From: Petaurus breviceps papuanus
Taxonomy: Eukaryota; Chordata; Mammalia; Diprotodontia; Petauridae
NCBI GenBank assembly: GCA_028583685.1
Contig: JAMXIF010001253.1
Coordinates: 78,767,079 to 78,831,078, forward strand
Direction: 5' to 3'
Length of the DNA: 64,000 nucleotides
The notes beneath the pieces were generated by a model. The model ran no database searches. It had not been told where the DNA came from and saw only the letters and a list, made by a program, of their open reading frames with translations. Position numbers and translations under genes: made by a program. How positions within the stretch are numbered: the stretch's first letter is position 1; every line of letters starts with the position of its first letter. Below are positions 34,401 to 46,429 of this stretch, one piece after another.

Positions 34401-34561
34401 GGAATCTAGTCAGTAAACCCCAAGTGGGCAGCTTCTGGCCATCAAAAGTTGCCTTCCTTTGAAAGGAGAAGGAAAGGGAGAGGGAGAGGGAGAAGATGAG
34501 AACAAGGAAGAGCTGAGTTACCTCTCCCTATGCTGATAAATCTTTAACAAATACCTTTCTT

Positions 34562-34706
34562 GGGGCAGCTGGGTGGTACAGTGAATAGAGCACTGGCTCT
34601 GGAGTTAGGAGGACCTGAGTTTAAATATGGCCTCAGACACTTTACACAAAAACTAGCAGTGGGACCTTGGGCAAGTCACTTACCCCAATTGCCCTCCAAA
34701 AATCAA
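34562..34706 (+). mobile_element. marsupial tRNA-derived SINE, type A
   Basis: GGGGCAGCTGGGTGGTACAG head, CTGGAGTTAGGAGGACCTG, GGGCAAGTCACTTACCCCAA end. Confidence 0.9.
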
Positions 34707-35615
34707 ATTGCTGTCTTGAAGAAAATGTATGTAGGATACCTTTTTTAAAGTTTAATCTGCATTATTAGCATTTTCCCAATAACTTTCATATGTCCAGGTA
34801 ACCTCCAAAAAATCAAGCCTTGATTTGTTGCATTTACCAATTTCCTATATGTAAATGCTCATAGTGAAATTTTAATAATTAGTTCTTGAAAGAGGGCAGT
34901 CAGACTGGGTTCCAGTACACCCTCAGATATGACTACATATATTTCTTTACTCGAAACGCTAGAAGAAAAGCATTTTAAAAATCTCTATGTTCAAACTAAT
35001 CATTGGCTAGCTACCTACAACTTCTTTTCATCTCAGGCAGCCCATACTTTTAGATTTATCACCTAGAGTAAATAGTCCAGTCTCTTTTCTCAAGTGCCTC
35101 CAACAGTTCAGTAAAAGTATGTTTCTTTAAATTCAAACATTCCTTCTGTGTGAAGAAAAGCCTAGAAGAAAATCAGAGATTTAAAAAAAAAGGTGCTTCA
35201 ATTCAAACCAGGTGTTTCAATCTACTTCATATATTTCATTTACTTCTAGGTCTGTAGCTCTTAAGCCAAACTTCTCATTGGGTCATTGCCCAGTTAGTTA
35301 GAGAACTGATGACTTTGGGAATTTTCCTCTGCTTTTTCTCATTCACTAACTATAGCATGGTTGATTGATTGGCTGAGCTGTGTGAGACCTCATTCACTCC
35401 TTTCTCTTTGACCACTGATTATGGAAAGGCAGGCCAGGCTCAAGTACACACTCAGGTAAGGCAAAAGATTCCTCTCACACCTCTTATTCCCCATCTTCCT
35501 CTTTAAGAAATCAATATATATTGGCCACATCCTGGATTGCTTCTGCTACTGTCTCTTAGACTCTTTATAGAACCTAAGTTTTAAAGGCATGCCTGCCTTT
35601 GGAAATTTTAAAGAT
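34707..35615. other. unassigned sequence
   Basis: No gene or repeat family recognised between the SINE and the first LTR. Confidence 0.35.
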
Positions 35616-35617
35616 GG

Positions 35618-36065
35618 TATATGTAAGGTGGATTTTGTCATTCTTTTTTACATAATAGTGACCAGGATCCATGGTCATAAACAATCTACTCGTTCCCAGG
35701 CTCATTGCTTGTAAACAATCTCACCACACTTATGCATCATGTTATATAATATAAATTAAATATAAACTTATGAAGATACTCCTTGGCAAAATGACTTCTT
35801 TGCTGTATATTTACCCTATATATCTAGTAAGGACTGGTCAGTACTCATCTGTAAGTAGAGAATGAACCGATTTCGGAGGATGTAAGTGATGTGCTTGCTT
35901 TGACTGGCCCCCCATCAAGACTTAGGTGATACTGTAGAAGTTGCGGCTCCCACTATCAGGGACCCCATTAAAGAGAATAAATTAATAGCCCCTCATTATG
36001 TCTCCAACACTATCCTTCTTACTACCCAGATCGGGTGAACCTGCTAGAGCCCAAAAACTCCTATT
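35618..36065 (+). mobile_element. LTR of an endogenous retrovirus (copy a), old
   Basis: Shares in order ACCAGGATCC, TCGTTCCCAGG, a CCATCAAGACTTAGG unit, CTATCAGG and CCAGATCGGGTGAACCTG with the block at 37130-37740. AGAGAATAAATTAATAG resembles a polyadenylation signal in + orientation. Much diverged from copy b, so old. Ends are approximate. Confidence 0.55.
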
Positions 36066-36269
36066 ATTCATGCATTGAACCAAAAGCAGGGGATAATGGC
36101 TTATTAGATGAGACCATGAAAGCAAAATCGATGCCTCCTCTGCTACACATGTAAACATATATTCTAATATTGTGTTCACTTCTCTTTGTTTGCCTTTATA
36201 TGATGAGAAGTAAACTCTTTCCTAGATATGCCAAGTCATTCAGTTTTATTGAGGTATAAAGTAGATTGA

Positions 36270-36478
36270 AATAAGCAGCAGAATATAGTAGAAATAGGTT
36301 TGCATTTGGAGCCAAAGATCTTGAAGATCAAATCCTGTCTTTGCTACTTACTACCTCTGTAACCTTGGGTATATCACTTAACATCTCTGAGATATTGGTT
36401 TCTATGTCAGTAACATAAAAGAGTTAGATTCAATTGCCTTTCAGATTCTTTCAAATCTATCACCCTGTGAAGATATGA
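36270..36478 (+). repeat. MIR/THER SINE between the two LTR copies
   Basis: TTTGCTACTTACTACCTCTG, AACCTTGGGTATATCACTTA and ACATCTCTGAGATATTGG, then CTTTCAGATTCTTTCAAATC. Confidence 0.8.
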
Positions 36479-36479
36479 G

Positions 36480-37128
36480 GACAGCAGGAAAGGACTATAC
36501 TCATTGTATTGCAATAGTTATTATATAATCTTTCAGCTCTATATGTTGGATTTGGGAAGTCAGAAAGGTGAGGACTGGGAACCAATGCATCAAAAAATCC
36601 TCAATCACCTCTTTCCACTCTAAGAATAAATAGGAAGGCTTAATATTCCCTAATAGGGACCATATCTGCTCTTGGACATATGATTTCCATAGACCTGACC
36701 CTATTACTATGTATGAAGTCTTATGGCAATAATCATTCCAACCTTTCAGGAAGAAAATTCTCCCAGGAGACCCTAATCTTCTAATAGAAACAGAGTTCTT
36801 TCAGGACTGAGTCCTTCTGACAAATAAATGTAGGTGTTAGCAATTATCTCCCACCTAAGAATTGCTAGATGAAATCACCCACAGGGAATAATAACATGAT
36901 TACTTCCAAGCTAGGGGTATTTGACCCAGATATAAATATAGTCATAGAACTGATACTAGAAGGAATTATCCCTTCCCCAAATTATCTGTCCACTGGTTAC
37001 TGTTCAAATCTAAGCCAGGATCCCCTGAGAAAAACTGTAATGATTATTTTCCCCATAATCTCTTGACCTTTCTACCTCCTACAGAGTGAGATTGAGGGCC
37101 AAATTTTAGTATAAGTAAGGTGAAGTTT
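36480..37128. other. unassigned sequence between the LTR copies
   Basis: Not recognised as retroviral or as host. The 65-codon frame at 36869-37066 shows no motif I can name. Confidence 0.3.
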
Positions 37129-37129
37129 A

Positions 37130-37740
37130 ATGTGTATAAAGTGGATTTTTCCTATTACTTCTTAAAGTTCAGTTTACCAGGATCCATAACCACAATAATC
37201 CCTTGTTCCCAGGTATTAGATATGAGTTCAAAACATCTCTACCATGCTTGCACAGCATTATATATGATAGATATAAAATCCACTGGGACTGAGCAGTGAG
37301 ATACAGAGATGGGGTGATATAAAAACTTGTGAGGCTATTGCTGGCAATACGCCTTTTTGTCTGTTGCCCCTATAAAACAGGTGGTCATTGGTCAGTGAGT
37401 GGGGATTCTTAGAGTTGAGCGCACAGAAACTGTGCGTGCCTTGATCCCCCCCCATCAAGACTTGGGGGAATCTGTGTTTGCCTCTACTGGCCCCCATCGA
37501 GGCTTGAGGAGATTTAGGGGATGCACAGTAGTGCTGTCTCAACTGACCCCATCAAGACATAGGAGTAGTTGCCCCGCTTCTCACTGGTCACTGGGAGTAG
37601 GAGTAGGAGTTTGTCCTCCCGTTATCAGCAATCCTCTTCTGAAAACTGTACTAGAATGAAGGAAGATTATTAACCTCTTCTTAGTTTCTTGCTTGACTGA
37701 CCAGATCAAGAGTGAGCCTGTACTAGCAGCCATCCTGGGT
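37130..37740 (+). mobile_element. LTR of an endogenous retrovirus (copy b), with an internal minisatellite
   Basis: Aligned with copy a through most of its length. It has TATA-like GATATAAAAAC and CCTATAAAACAGG and three copies of a CCATCAAGACTTGG-like unit (37452, 37494, 37549) where copy a has one (35912). Old; no viral gene attached. Confidence 0.55.
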
Positions 37741-37867
37741 GCTGTGTTTATTTGTCTTACCCACCCCTATTAAGTACTTAATTTCACTGACCACACAAAC
37801 ATAAATATCAGACATTTCAGGTAATTTGTCCAAGTGCTTGCTGATTATCAGTTCTTACAGTCAGATC

Positions 37868-38083
37868 CAACTCTTCATAACCTCATTTGGGGTTTTCTTG
37901 GCAAAGATACTGGAGGGGGTTGCCATTTCCTTCTCTAGCTCATTTTACAGACGAGGAAACTGAGGCAAACTGGAGACTTGCCCAGAGTCACATAGCTAGT
38001 AAGTATCTGAGTCTGCATTTGGACTCAGGTCTTCTTGACTCCAGGTTCAGCACTCTCTCTACTGCACCACAAAGCTGCCTTCC
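37868..38083 (-). mobile_element. marsupial SINE with long tail (MAR1-like), minus strand
   Basis: Reverse complement of the element at 7983: TTTTCTTGGCAAAGATACTG, GGTTGCCATTTCCTTCTCTA, CTCATTTTACAGACGAGGAA, GACTTGCCCAGAGTCACATA, GGACTCAGGTCTTCTTGACT and CTCTACTGCACCACAAAGCT. Nearly complete. Confidence 0.9.
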
Positions 38084-39335
38084 AACTGATTGGTGTAGAA
38101 GGGAACAGAGGAAGAAAAGAGGGACATAGCAAAGAAAAAAAACAACAATAAAATGAATCTACCTCAAGTTTTTTGGGTGGGTTGGGGGTCATAAATCATC
38201 ATTAGGAAAGATATTCATCTCTCTCCATATTGTTTCCTGACTCTGCTATGTGTACTTGCCCCTTTACTTTGATATGTTGTGTCACTTTGAATCATCCAAA
38301 GGACCATAGATTTTTGCCTTTGACCTTTAGATTGGCACATAATAATTGTTTGGGAAACAAATGAATGAATGAATTTAATTGAATGGACAGAGAATCATTA
38401 AGCCATTCCCTGAGAGAAGAATTGATCCAGCTGTGAGGCAATACATCTAGTTCCTTTTCCAAATTGCCCTAGATGGGAGAAAAAAAGTCACAGGAACAAG
38501 AAGTAGGCAGAAAGCCATCATCTTTTGGCCTCGGTTCTGAAAAGAAAATACGCAGAGGCAAGATCTGGCTTCATCAGTTCCTGTAGCAGGTGGGAATAGC
38601 CCATTAAGATAAGATGAGTGCCTAACCAACTCCCGGTGAAACTGTGCTGTGATTCTTAATATAGGCTGACTTCGAAACTTGCTGCAGAGGATAGGGACTA
38701 ACTTTGTAGTAGAGATTGCCACAGAAGGCTCCTGGCCAAGAATGGTAGTTATGCTGCAAGTTCCTCTTTATCTCTGAATATCAGAGGATTTGTTAACACC
38801 TGCTACATAAAGCAGGTTTTTGAAAGAAAGTTAATTGTTTCCAAGGTGAGCAATCTCCTTAGCTGGCTTCCTTAATATGTTAACATACCCAGGAAATCTG
38901 TCTGAGAACTTGGAACCAGAGAAGAAAAATGATTTGGGCAATGAGAACTGGGTGTCACAAGGCCAGGGACAGCTGTATCATTTCACAAAATCTTCTGATA
39001 CTCTTCTTTTTTTAAATGACAATGACAAAGTTTAGGGCACCTTGACTTGGAAAAGTAAGAGATCAAGTGGCTATTTAATCTGAAGTACTACATAAGCAAA
39101 AGGCTAGAAACATTCACAAATTTAGCATCTTAATTAGTGTGGTGAATCATGCCATTATCTCCTAGGAGTGATGGATGTTTGAAGATGTAAACTCTTACTT
39201 TTGAAAATGTATATTCACACTGGAACTCTTTGATTTTCCCTCCACTTTCTGGAACCTAGTATAGAAAATAATGCACTATTAGTTCACTTGTGATAAACTC
39301 TAGTATCACTTGCTTCTGAGTATTAAAGATAACTC
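38084..39335. other. unassigned intergenic sequence
   Basis: No gene or repeat recognised. The 91-codon minus frame at 38447-38722 shows no motif. Confidence 0.35.
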
Positions 39336-39338
39336 AAA

Positions 39339-39489
39339 GGGCAGCCAGGTGGTGCAGTGAGTAAGAGCATCGGCCCCGGCATTGGGAGACCCAGGATTGG
39401 TTCCGGACTCAGATACTCAGCACCCACACAAAAATAACTGGCCGTGTAACCTTGAGCAAGTTACTTAACCCTAATTGCTTAAAAAAAAA
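39339..39489 (+). mobile_element. marsupial tRNA-derived SINE, type B
   Basis: GGGCAGCCAGGTGGTGCAGT head, GATTGGTTCCGGACTCAGAT B-box, CTGGCCGTGTAACCTTGAGC, then an A-run. AAAGATAACTCA before and AAAGATAAGTCA after form a target duplication with one mismatch. Confidence 0.92.
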
Positions 39490-39782
39490 GATAAGTCAAT
39501 ATTTTAAAATAGATATTTATTTTAAAAGCCACAAAATTATGAAGTTTTTGGTAAATATGCAATTAAACCCACAGTTCACATTAATTCTGTTATATGTGCC
39601 TGCACATGAGTCATGGGATTTACTGCTGAGTAAATTTACTGGCACGTTTATGGCTTCCTGTGACATTGGCCTCAAAAAGTATATTAATCACTATCAAGGA
39701 TCAACTTAGGAAGAAAACTAATTAATTTTTTTTCACTTTCAAAGTGACTTTTATATTTGTGATACTGTTTAACATGCACATG

Positions 39783-39784
<2 letters not shown>

Positions 39785-39821
<37 letters not shown>
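39785..39821. repeat. (CA)n microsatellite
   Basis: About 18 CA units. Confidence 0.95.
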
Positions 39822-39823
<2 letters not shown>

Positions 39824-40095
39824 GAATCAGAAAAAGTTTGACCTTTCTATGCCATGACTCGATAGACTATTCTTGCCATTCACTTCAGTTCCATCTGTTT
39901 ACTCACCTGATCTTCCCGTTGAGTTTTTGATATAGTTCCAGCTTTTCCCAAAGAGGTAAATATTTCTTGATTTGGCAACCTCTGACTTTTGGCAGGACCT
40001 CAACACCCTGACATGTTAAAATTTTATATGCCTCTAATCAGTAAATATGGTCATATTCAATTTAACTACACATATGTATATGTATGTGTGTATCC

Positions 40096-40209
40096 TCCTA
40101 CATAAAATGAGCTAGAGAATGAAATGGCAAAATATTCTAGAATCTTTGCCAAGAAAATCTCAAAAGGGGGCACAAAGAGTCAGACACAACTGAACAACAA
40201 CAATAACAA
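40096..40209 (+). mobile_element. 3' part of a MAR1-like SINE
   Basis: GAATGAAATGGCAAAATATT, CTTTGCCAAGAAAATCTCAA and AAAGAGTCAGACACAACTGA, then ACAACAACAATAACAA. Confidence 0.85.
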
Positions 40210-40544
40210 ATATATACAGCATGTGTATATGTATTATTTACTGACTGCAGAATTAGGACAGAATAAGACCTATTGATGTCTATTAAGATTTCAGCATTGA
40301 GAGATCAGAAATGCCAAGGAATAGAAGGCAAAGGATTTAGAGTTGGAAAAAGACTAGAAGATTATCGATAGGAAATATTAAAAGGTAAGATGTACAAACA
40401 AAAGTTACACAGAGTTGGTACTAGCTTCTCAAAGCTATAGCACAAAACTTTTTGAAGTTTTGAGAATTTCTACAATCCTTGAGTATTTTTATTATTTAAA
40501 TTTTTTTTATTTTTTATTATTTGAGTATTTTTGTTATTTTAAAT
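40210..40544. other. unassigned sequence
   Basis: No gene or repeat recognised; ends in a T-rich tract that leads into the LINE-1 3' end. Confidence 0.35.
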
Positions 40545-43500
40545 TTTATTTTTTCCCAATTACATATAAAAACAATTTTTAATATTTGTTATTAAAATTT
40601 TGAGTTCTAAATTCTCTCCCTTCCTCCCTCACCACCACCACCTCTCATTGAGAAGGCAAGCAATTTGATATAGGTTATACATGTGAAGTCATGCAAAACA
40701 TATTTCCATATTAATAATGTGAAAAAAAAACATAGACACCCCTCCAAAAAAACTCAAGAAAAATAAAGTTAAAAAGTATGCTTCAATCTGTATTCAGTCT
40801 CCATCAGTTCTTTCTCTAGGGATCGCTAGCATTTTTCATCCTAAGTCCTTCAGAGTTGTCTTGGATCATTGTATTGCCGAGAATAGCTAAGTCATTCACA
40901 TCTGATTATTTCACAATATTGTTTGGTACTTTGTACACAGTCCATTTCACTTTGAATCAGCTCATATCTTTCCCAGTTTTTCTGACAGCATCCTGCTTAT
41001 CATTTCTTATAGTATAATAGTATTGCATCACAATCACATGGCACAATTTGTTCAGCCATTCCCCCAATTGATGGGCATCCTCCCAATTTCTAACTCCCTG
41101 ACACCAGAAAAGATCTGCTAGAAATTTTTCCATACATATAGATCTTTTCCCCTTTATTTATCTCTTTTGGGATACGATGTAATAGTGGCAGTGCTGAGTA
41201 AAAGGCTTTTATGGCAATAAGAACATATGTCCAAATTGCTCCAAAAAATGATTGAATCAGTTCACTGCACTACCAGTAGTGTATTAATGTCTCGTTTTCC
41301 CCACATGCCCTCCAATGTTTGTCATTCTTTTCTGTCCTACTAGCAAATCTAATAGGTATGAGGTAGTCATTTACATTCCTCCAATCAATAGCAATTTGGA
41401 ACACCTTCTTATATGATTATAGATATCTTTGATTACTTTATCTGAAAACTTCATATCTGTTGATCATTTATCAATAGGTGAATGGCTTCTGTTTTTATAA
41501 ATTTGATTAAGTTCTCTATATATTTAAAAAATGAGGCATTTATCAGAGAAATTTCTTTCAAAATTTTTCACAATTATGATTACTAAATGTGTTTTCCATT
41601 CTATTCCCCCCATTTATTCTATTCTCTCCTTCCTTTCACACTGTCTTTCCTCAAAAGTGTTTTCTTTTGACTCCCCCTCCCTCAATCTTCTATTTTACCC
41701 CTCTTTTTTATCCCATTTCATTCCTCTTTTCCTACAGGTAAGATAGATTTCTATATCAATTGGATCATTGAATCAATTCTGATGAAAGTAAGGTTTACTC
41801 ACTCTCCTTCCCCTTCCTCTCCTCCCCTCCACTGTAAACATTTTTTCTTGCCTCTTTTATGTGAAATAATTTATCCCATTCTACTCCTCCCTTTCTCTTT
41901 CTCCCAGTGCATTCTTCTTTCCCACTGCTTATTGTAATTTTTTTTAGATATCATTGCTTCATATTCAACCGACACCTGTGCTCTCTATGTATACTCCTAA
42001 CCGCCCTAATAATGAAAGAGGTTTCTTTGAGTTGCAAGTATCATCTTCCTATATAGGAATGTAAATACTCTAAACTTTTAAGGGCCCTTATGATTTCCAT
42101 TTCCTGTTTACCTTTTTATGCTTCCCTTGAGTTTTATATTTGAGTGTCAAATTTTCTTTTTTTATATTATTTTATAAATTCTTTATAGTTTTCAACATTC
42201 ACTTACATAAGTTTCAAATTTTCTCCTACTCCATCCCCACTTCCTCCCCAAGATGGCTTGCAATAAGATATTGGTTCTACACATTCCTTCCTCTAAAATA
42301 CATTTTCACATTAGTCATGTTGCATAGAAGTATTATAACAAATGGGAAAAACCATGGAAAGGAAAAAATGAAACAAAATAGAAAATAATCTGGTTCATTC
42401 TATATTCTAACTCCATAGTTCATTCTCTAGATGTGGCTGGCTTTTTCCATCATGTGTCCTTTAGAATTGTTTTAGGTCCTTGCATTGCTGAGAAGGGCTA
42501 AGTCTATCAAAATCAGTCCTCACACACTGTGACTCTTACTGTATACAAAGTTCTCCTGGTTCTGCTCACTTCACTCAGCATCAGTTCATAAATCTTTCCA
42601 GGTTTCTCTTAAATCCACCTATTCATCATTTCTTATAGCATGATAGCATCCTATTACATTCACATACCATAACTTATTTAGCCATTCTGCAATTGATGGA
42701 CATCCCCTTGATTTCCAGTTCTTGGCCACCACAAAAGGAGCTGCTATAAATATTTTCATACATGTGGGTTCTGTTCCCATTTTTATGATCTCTTCAGGAT
42801 ATAGCCCTAGAAGTGGTATTGCTGGGTCAAAGGGTATGCACATTTTTATAGCCCTTTGGGCATAGTTCCAAATTGTTCTCTAGAATGGTTGGATCAACTC
42901 ACAACTCCATCAATAATGAATTTGTCTTCCAACTTTCCCACATCTTCTCCAACATTTGTCATTTCCTGTTTTGCTGCATCAGCCAATCTGGTAGGTGTGA
43001 TCTGATACATCAAAATTGCTTTGATTTGCTTCTCTCTAATCAATAATGATTTTTGAAACTTTCTTTTCATATGAATATAGATAGCTTTAATTTCTTCCTC
43101 TGAAAACTGCCTATTCATATCCTTTGACCATTTATCAATTTTGGAATGACTTGAATTCTTGTAAATTTGATTCTGTTCTCTATATATTTTAGAAATGAGG
43201 CTTTTATCAGAGACACTGGTTGTAAAAATTCTTTTCTGGTTTTCTGTTTCCCACATAAGCTTGCTTGCATTGGCTTTGTTAGGGTAAAAACTTTACAATT
43301 TAATGTAATCAGAATTATCCATTTTGCATTTTGTAGTGTTCTCTATCTCTTCTTTGATCAAAAATTCCCCCATTCTTTATAAATCTGTCAGATAAACTAT
43401 TCCTTGCTCCCCTAATTTGTTTATAGTTTCAGCCTTTATATCTAGATTGTGCACACCATTTGGACCTTATTCTGGTATGTGGTGTCAGACATTATTGGGC

Positions 43501-45620
43501 TATGCCCAGTTTCTGACATATGGTTTTCCAGTTTTCCCAACATTTTTTGTCAGTGAGTTCTTCTCCCAGAAGCTGGGGTCTTTGGGATTATCAAAGAGTA
43601 GCTTGCTATAATCATGGACTACTGTGTCTTGTGTGCCTAACCTGTTCCATTAATGGAACTCTTATTTATTGGCCAGTACCAAGTGATTTTGATGATTGCT
43701 GTTTTATAACACAATTTGAGATCCAGTATGGCTAGGCCACCTTTCCTAGCATTTCTTTTCATTAATTCCCTTGATATTCTGGACCTTTAGTTCTTCCAGA
43801 TGAATTTTGATATTACTTTTAGAGCTAGAAAAAATAATATCAAAATTCACCTGAGAGAGTCAAATTTTCTATTCAACTCTGAACTTTTCATCAGGAATGC
43901 TTGAAAGTCATCTATTCTATTGAATATTTATTTTTTCCCTTGAAGACTTATACTCAGTCTTGCTGCATAGGTAGGTCTTGGTTGTAATTCTAAACCCCTT
44001 TGCCATCTGGAATATCATATTCCAAAACTTCCGATCCTTAGTGTAGAAGCTAAGAAATCTTGTGTTATCCTTACTGGAGCTCCACAGTATTTGAATTGCT
44101 TCTTTCTGGTTGCTTGCAATATTTTCTTCTTGACCTGGAAGCTCTGGAATTTGATTATAATATTTCTGAGAATTTTTATTTTAGGATCTCTTTCAGGAAG
44201 TAGATTCTTTCAATTTCTATTTTACTCTCTGGTTATAGTTTATTAGGGCAGTTTTCCTTGATAATTTCTTGAAAAATGCTATTTCTAGGCTCCTTTTTTC
44301 ATCATGGCTTTCTGGTAGTCCAATAATTTTTATATTATCTATGCTGGATCTTTTTTGCAAGTCGGTTGTTTTTCCAATGAGATATTTCACAACTGTCTTC
44401 TTTTTTCTTTATTCTTTTGGTTTTGTTTTATTGTTTCTTAATTCCTCAAAAAAGTCATTAACTTCCATTTGTTTAATTCTAATTTTATTGAATTATTTTC
44501 TTCAGTGAATTTTTGTGTCTCTTTTCTCATTTGGCCAATTCTTATTTATAAAGCATTCTTCTCTTTGACTTTTTGTGCCTCTTTTACAATTTGACTTTAT
44601 CTGTTTTTGAGGTATTATTTTCTTCAGTGTGTGTGTGTGTGTTCCTTTAACAAGCTGTTGACTTGTTCTTAATGATTTTCCTGCATTACTCTCATTTCTC
44701 TTCCCATTTTTTCTTCTACCTCTCTTTCATGATTTTCAAAATCCTTTCTGATCTTTTCTATGGCCTGAAAAAAATTCAAATTTTTCTTGAAGGTTTTGAA
44801 TACAGGAGCTTTTTGTTATCTTCTTCTGAGTGTGTATTTTGATCTTCCTTGTCACCAGAATAACTTTCTATTGTCATAATTTTTTCTGTTGTTTGCTCAT
44901 TTTTCTAATGTATTTCTTGACTTTTAGTTCTTTGTTGAAGTAGTGCTGTGCTTCTAGGGTAGAGGGCACACTGTACCAAGCTTTAGGGGGCATTGTGCAG
45001 CTGTTTTCAGAGATGCTTCTAGGGACCTGTAAATTTTCAGTTTTTCTAAGGTGCTAGGATCTAATGAGAGATGCATTTTCTACTCTCCTGGCCTGTGCTC
45101 TGGTCTTGTAAGCACTCTTTTCTCTTCTGGAACTATGATAAGGGTCTCTGCTCCACTGCAGGGACTGCAAGCTCTGGTATGCTAGTGCTTCTTTCCATCC
45201 ATTATTAACATCCAGGGCTGAGACCCAGATCTGTGTATGGACAAAACAGCACTGGACCAGTGCCAGCAAAGACACCTCTGTAATCTCCTTTGGGTGAGTT
45301 GTTCAACCCCCTTACCATCTGTGGATTGACATGGACTGCTGCTGCTGATTCAATGGTTTTCAAGACCTCTTCCTGGTTTGCTGGGACTGTGCTGGTGTGA
45401 CTTGCACTGGACTGTGTTCCACTCTTATCTAAGTGTAACATACCTTTCCCTCTGATCTTCTAAGTTGTCTTTGTAAAATTATTGGACCTCTTCCTTTTGT
45501 GAGTTCTACTGCTCCAGGAATGGTTTTGTGGCATAATTTAAAGGTATTCAGAAAAGTTTTCAGGAGAGGTCAGACAAGTCACTGCCTTTTTTCCTTCCTC
45601 TTGGTTCCACCTCTTTAGTA
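40545..45620 (-). mobile_element. half-L1-like LINE-1 (ORF2-deleted), minus strand, split by another LINE-1
   Basis: Reads on the minus strand: 5' UTR (about 45620-44900), ORF1 relic (about 44900-43900), then after the nested LINE-1 the ORF1-ORF2 linker (42145-41590), the last ~200 codons of ORF2 and the 3' UTR to 40545. The endonuclease and reverse transcriptase are absent: the junction at about 41555-41595 joins the linker directly to the ORF2 tail. Net length without the insertion is about 3.4 kb. The same junction recurs at 50865-50900. Confidence 0.8.
42158..43858 (-). mobile_element. 5'-truncated LINE-1 nested in the half-L1, with TSD and short 5' inversion
   Basis: 1.7 kb from a T-rich start (poly-A complement) through 3' UTR into ORF2. 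The 12-mer GTCAAATTTTCT lies at 42146-42157 and 43859-43870, a perfect target duplication. At the 5' end about 35 bp (43820-43855) is inverted, giving a hairpin: GATGAATTTTGATATTA pairs with TAATATCAAAATTCACC. Frames at 42619-42843 and 42894-43256 are recognisable ORF2 C-terminal remnants (FDPAIPLLGLYPEEI). Confidence 0.88.
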
Positions 45621-46429
45621 TAGTCTTGACTACACACCTTGACCTTTTAGAGGTCAAGCCTAGCTTTAGTATGAAGATACTAACAAGGAAAAAGGCATTC
45701 TTTTGCCATGGCCAGCCAGAAAAGAGGAAAAATAATACAAAAAGTCTCTCTTTGTGATGTGGTCTTCTACTAATGCAATGATAAAGTAGCAGAAAAGAGA
45801 GTATCTTGTCAAATACTACTGAGCATCACACAGTTTTCACACCATCTATACACATAAGTATGCTAAATGTGAGATCCTTATGCATTAACCAACAAGACAC
45901 CTTATTATTACTTTAATAGAATCCTTTTATTGATAATAATGTTTGTACAAATGGAATAAAAACTAAGTGTAAAGAATAGGGTATGTGTGCTGGGTTGCAT
46001 TTGACCATGTAGGTTATGTTTCCCGAAGTATCTATCTGGATATGACTGGTCAATAATATTTCTAGCATCTCCCCTCCATTCTTCTCTGAGGCAGTATGTT
46101 CATGAATAAGATCATAGAAATAAATTCTAATTGTCTTCCATACCTATTTCAAGAAGATATAATTATCTTTTAAAAGGAATTTAACTTTTAAGGTGGGACC
46201 TGAAAGAAAGGGGAGGGGAGAAAAATGAAGGGGGCATTTGCATGTTCTTGGGCACTTATTTAATGTTCTATAAACCCCTGAAATGAGGATGAATTTTAAT
46301 TGGATTTTAGAGCACCTACTCATCCTAGTCCTTGTTAGTTGACACATCATATGGTATATAAAATTTTCCTTGCAGCATATGACAGGAAAGAACTAACTTT
46401 GAAATACCCAAATGAATGCTCAGAGCAAT
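45621..46429. other. unassigned intergenic sequence
   Basis: No gene or repeat family recognised. Confidence 0.35.
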
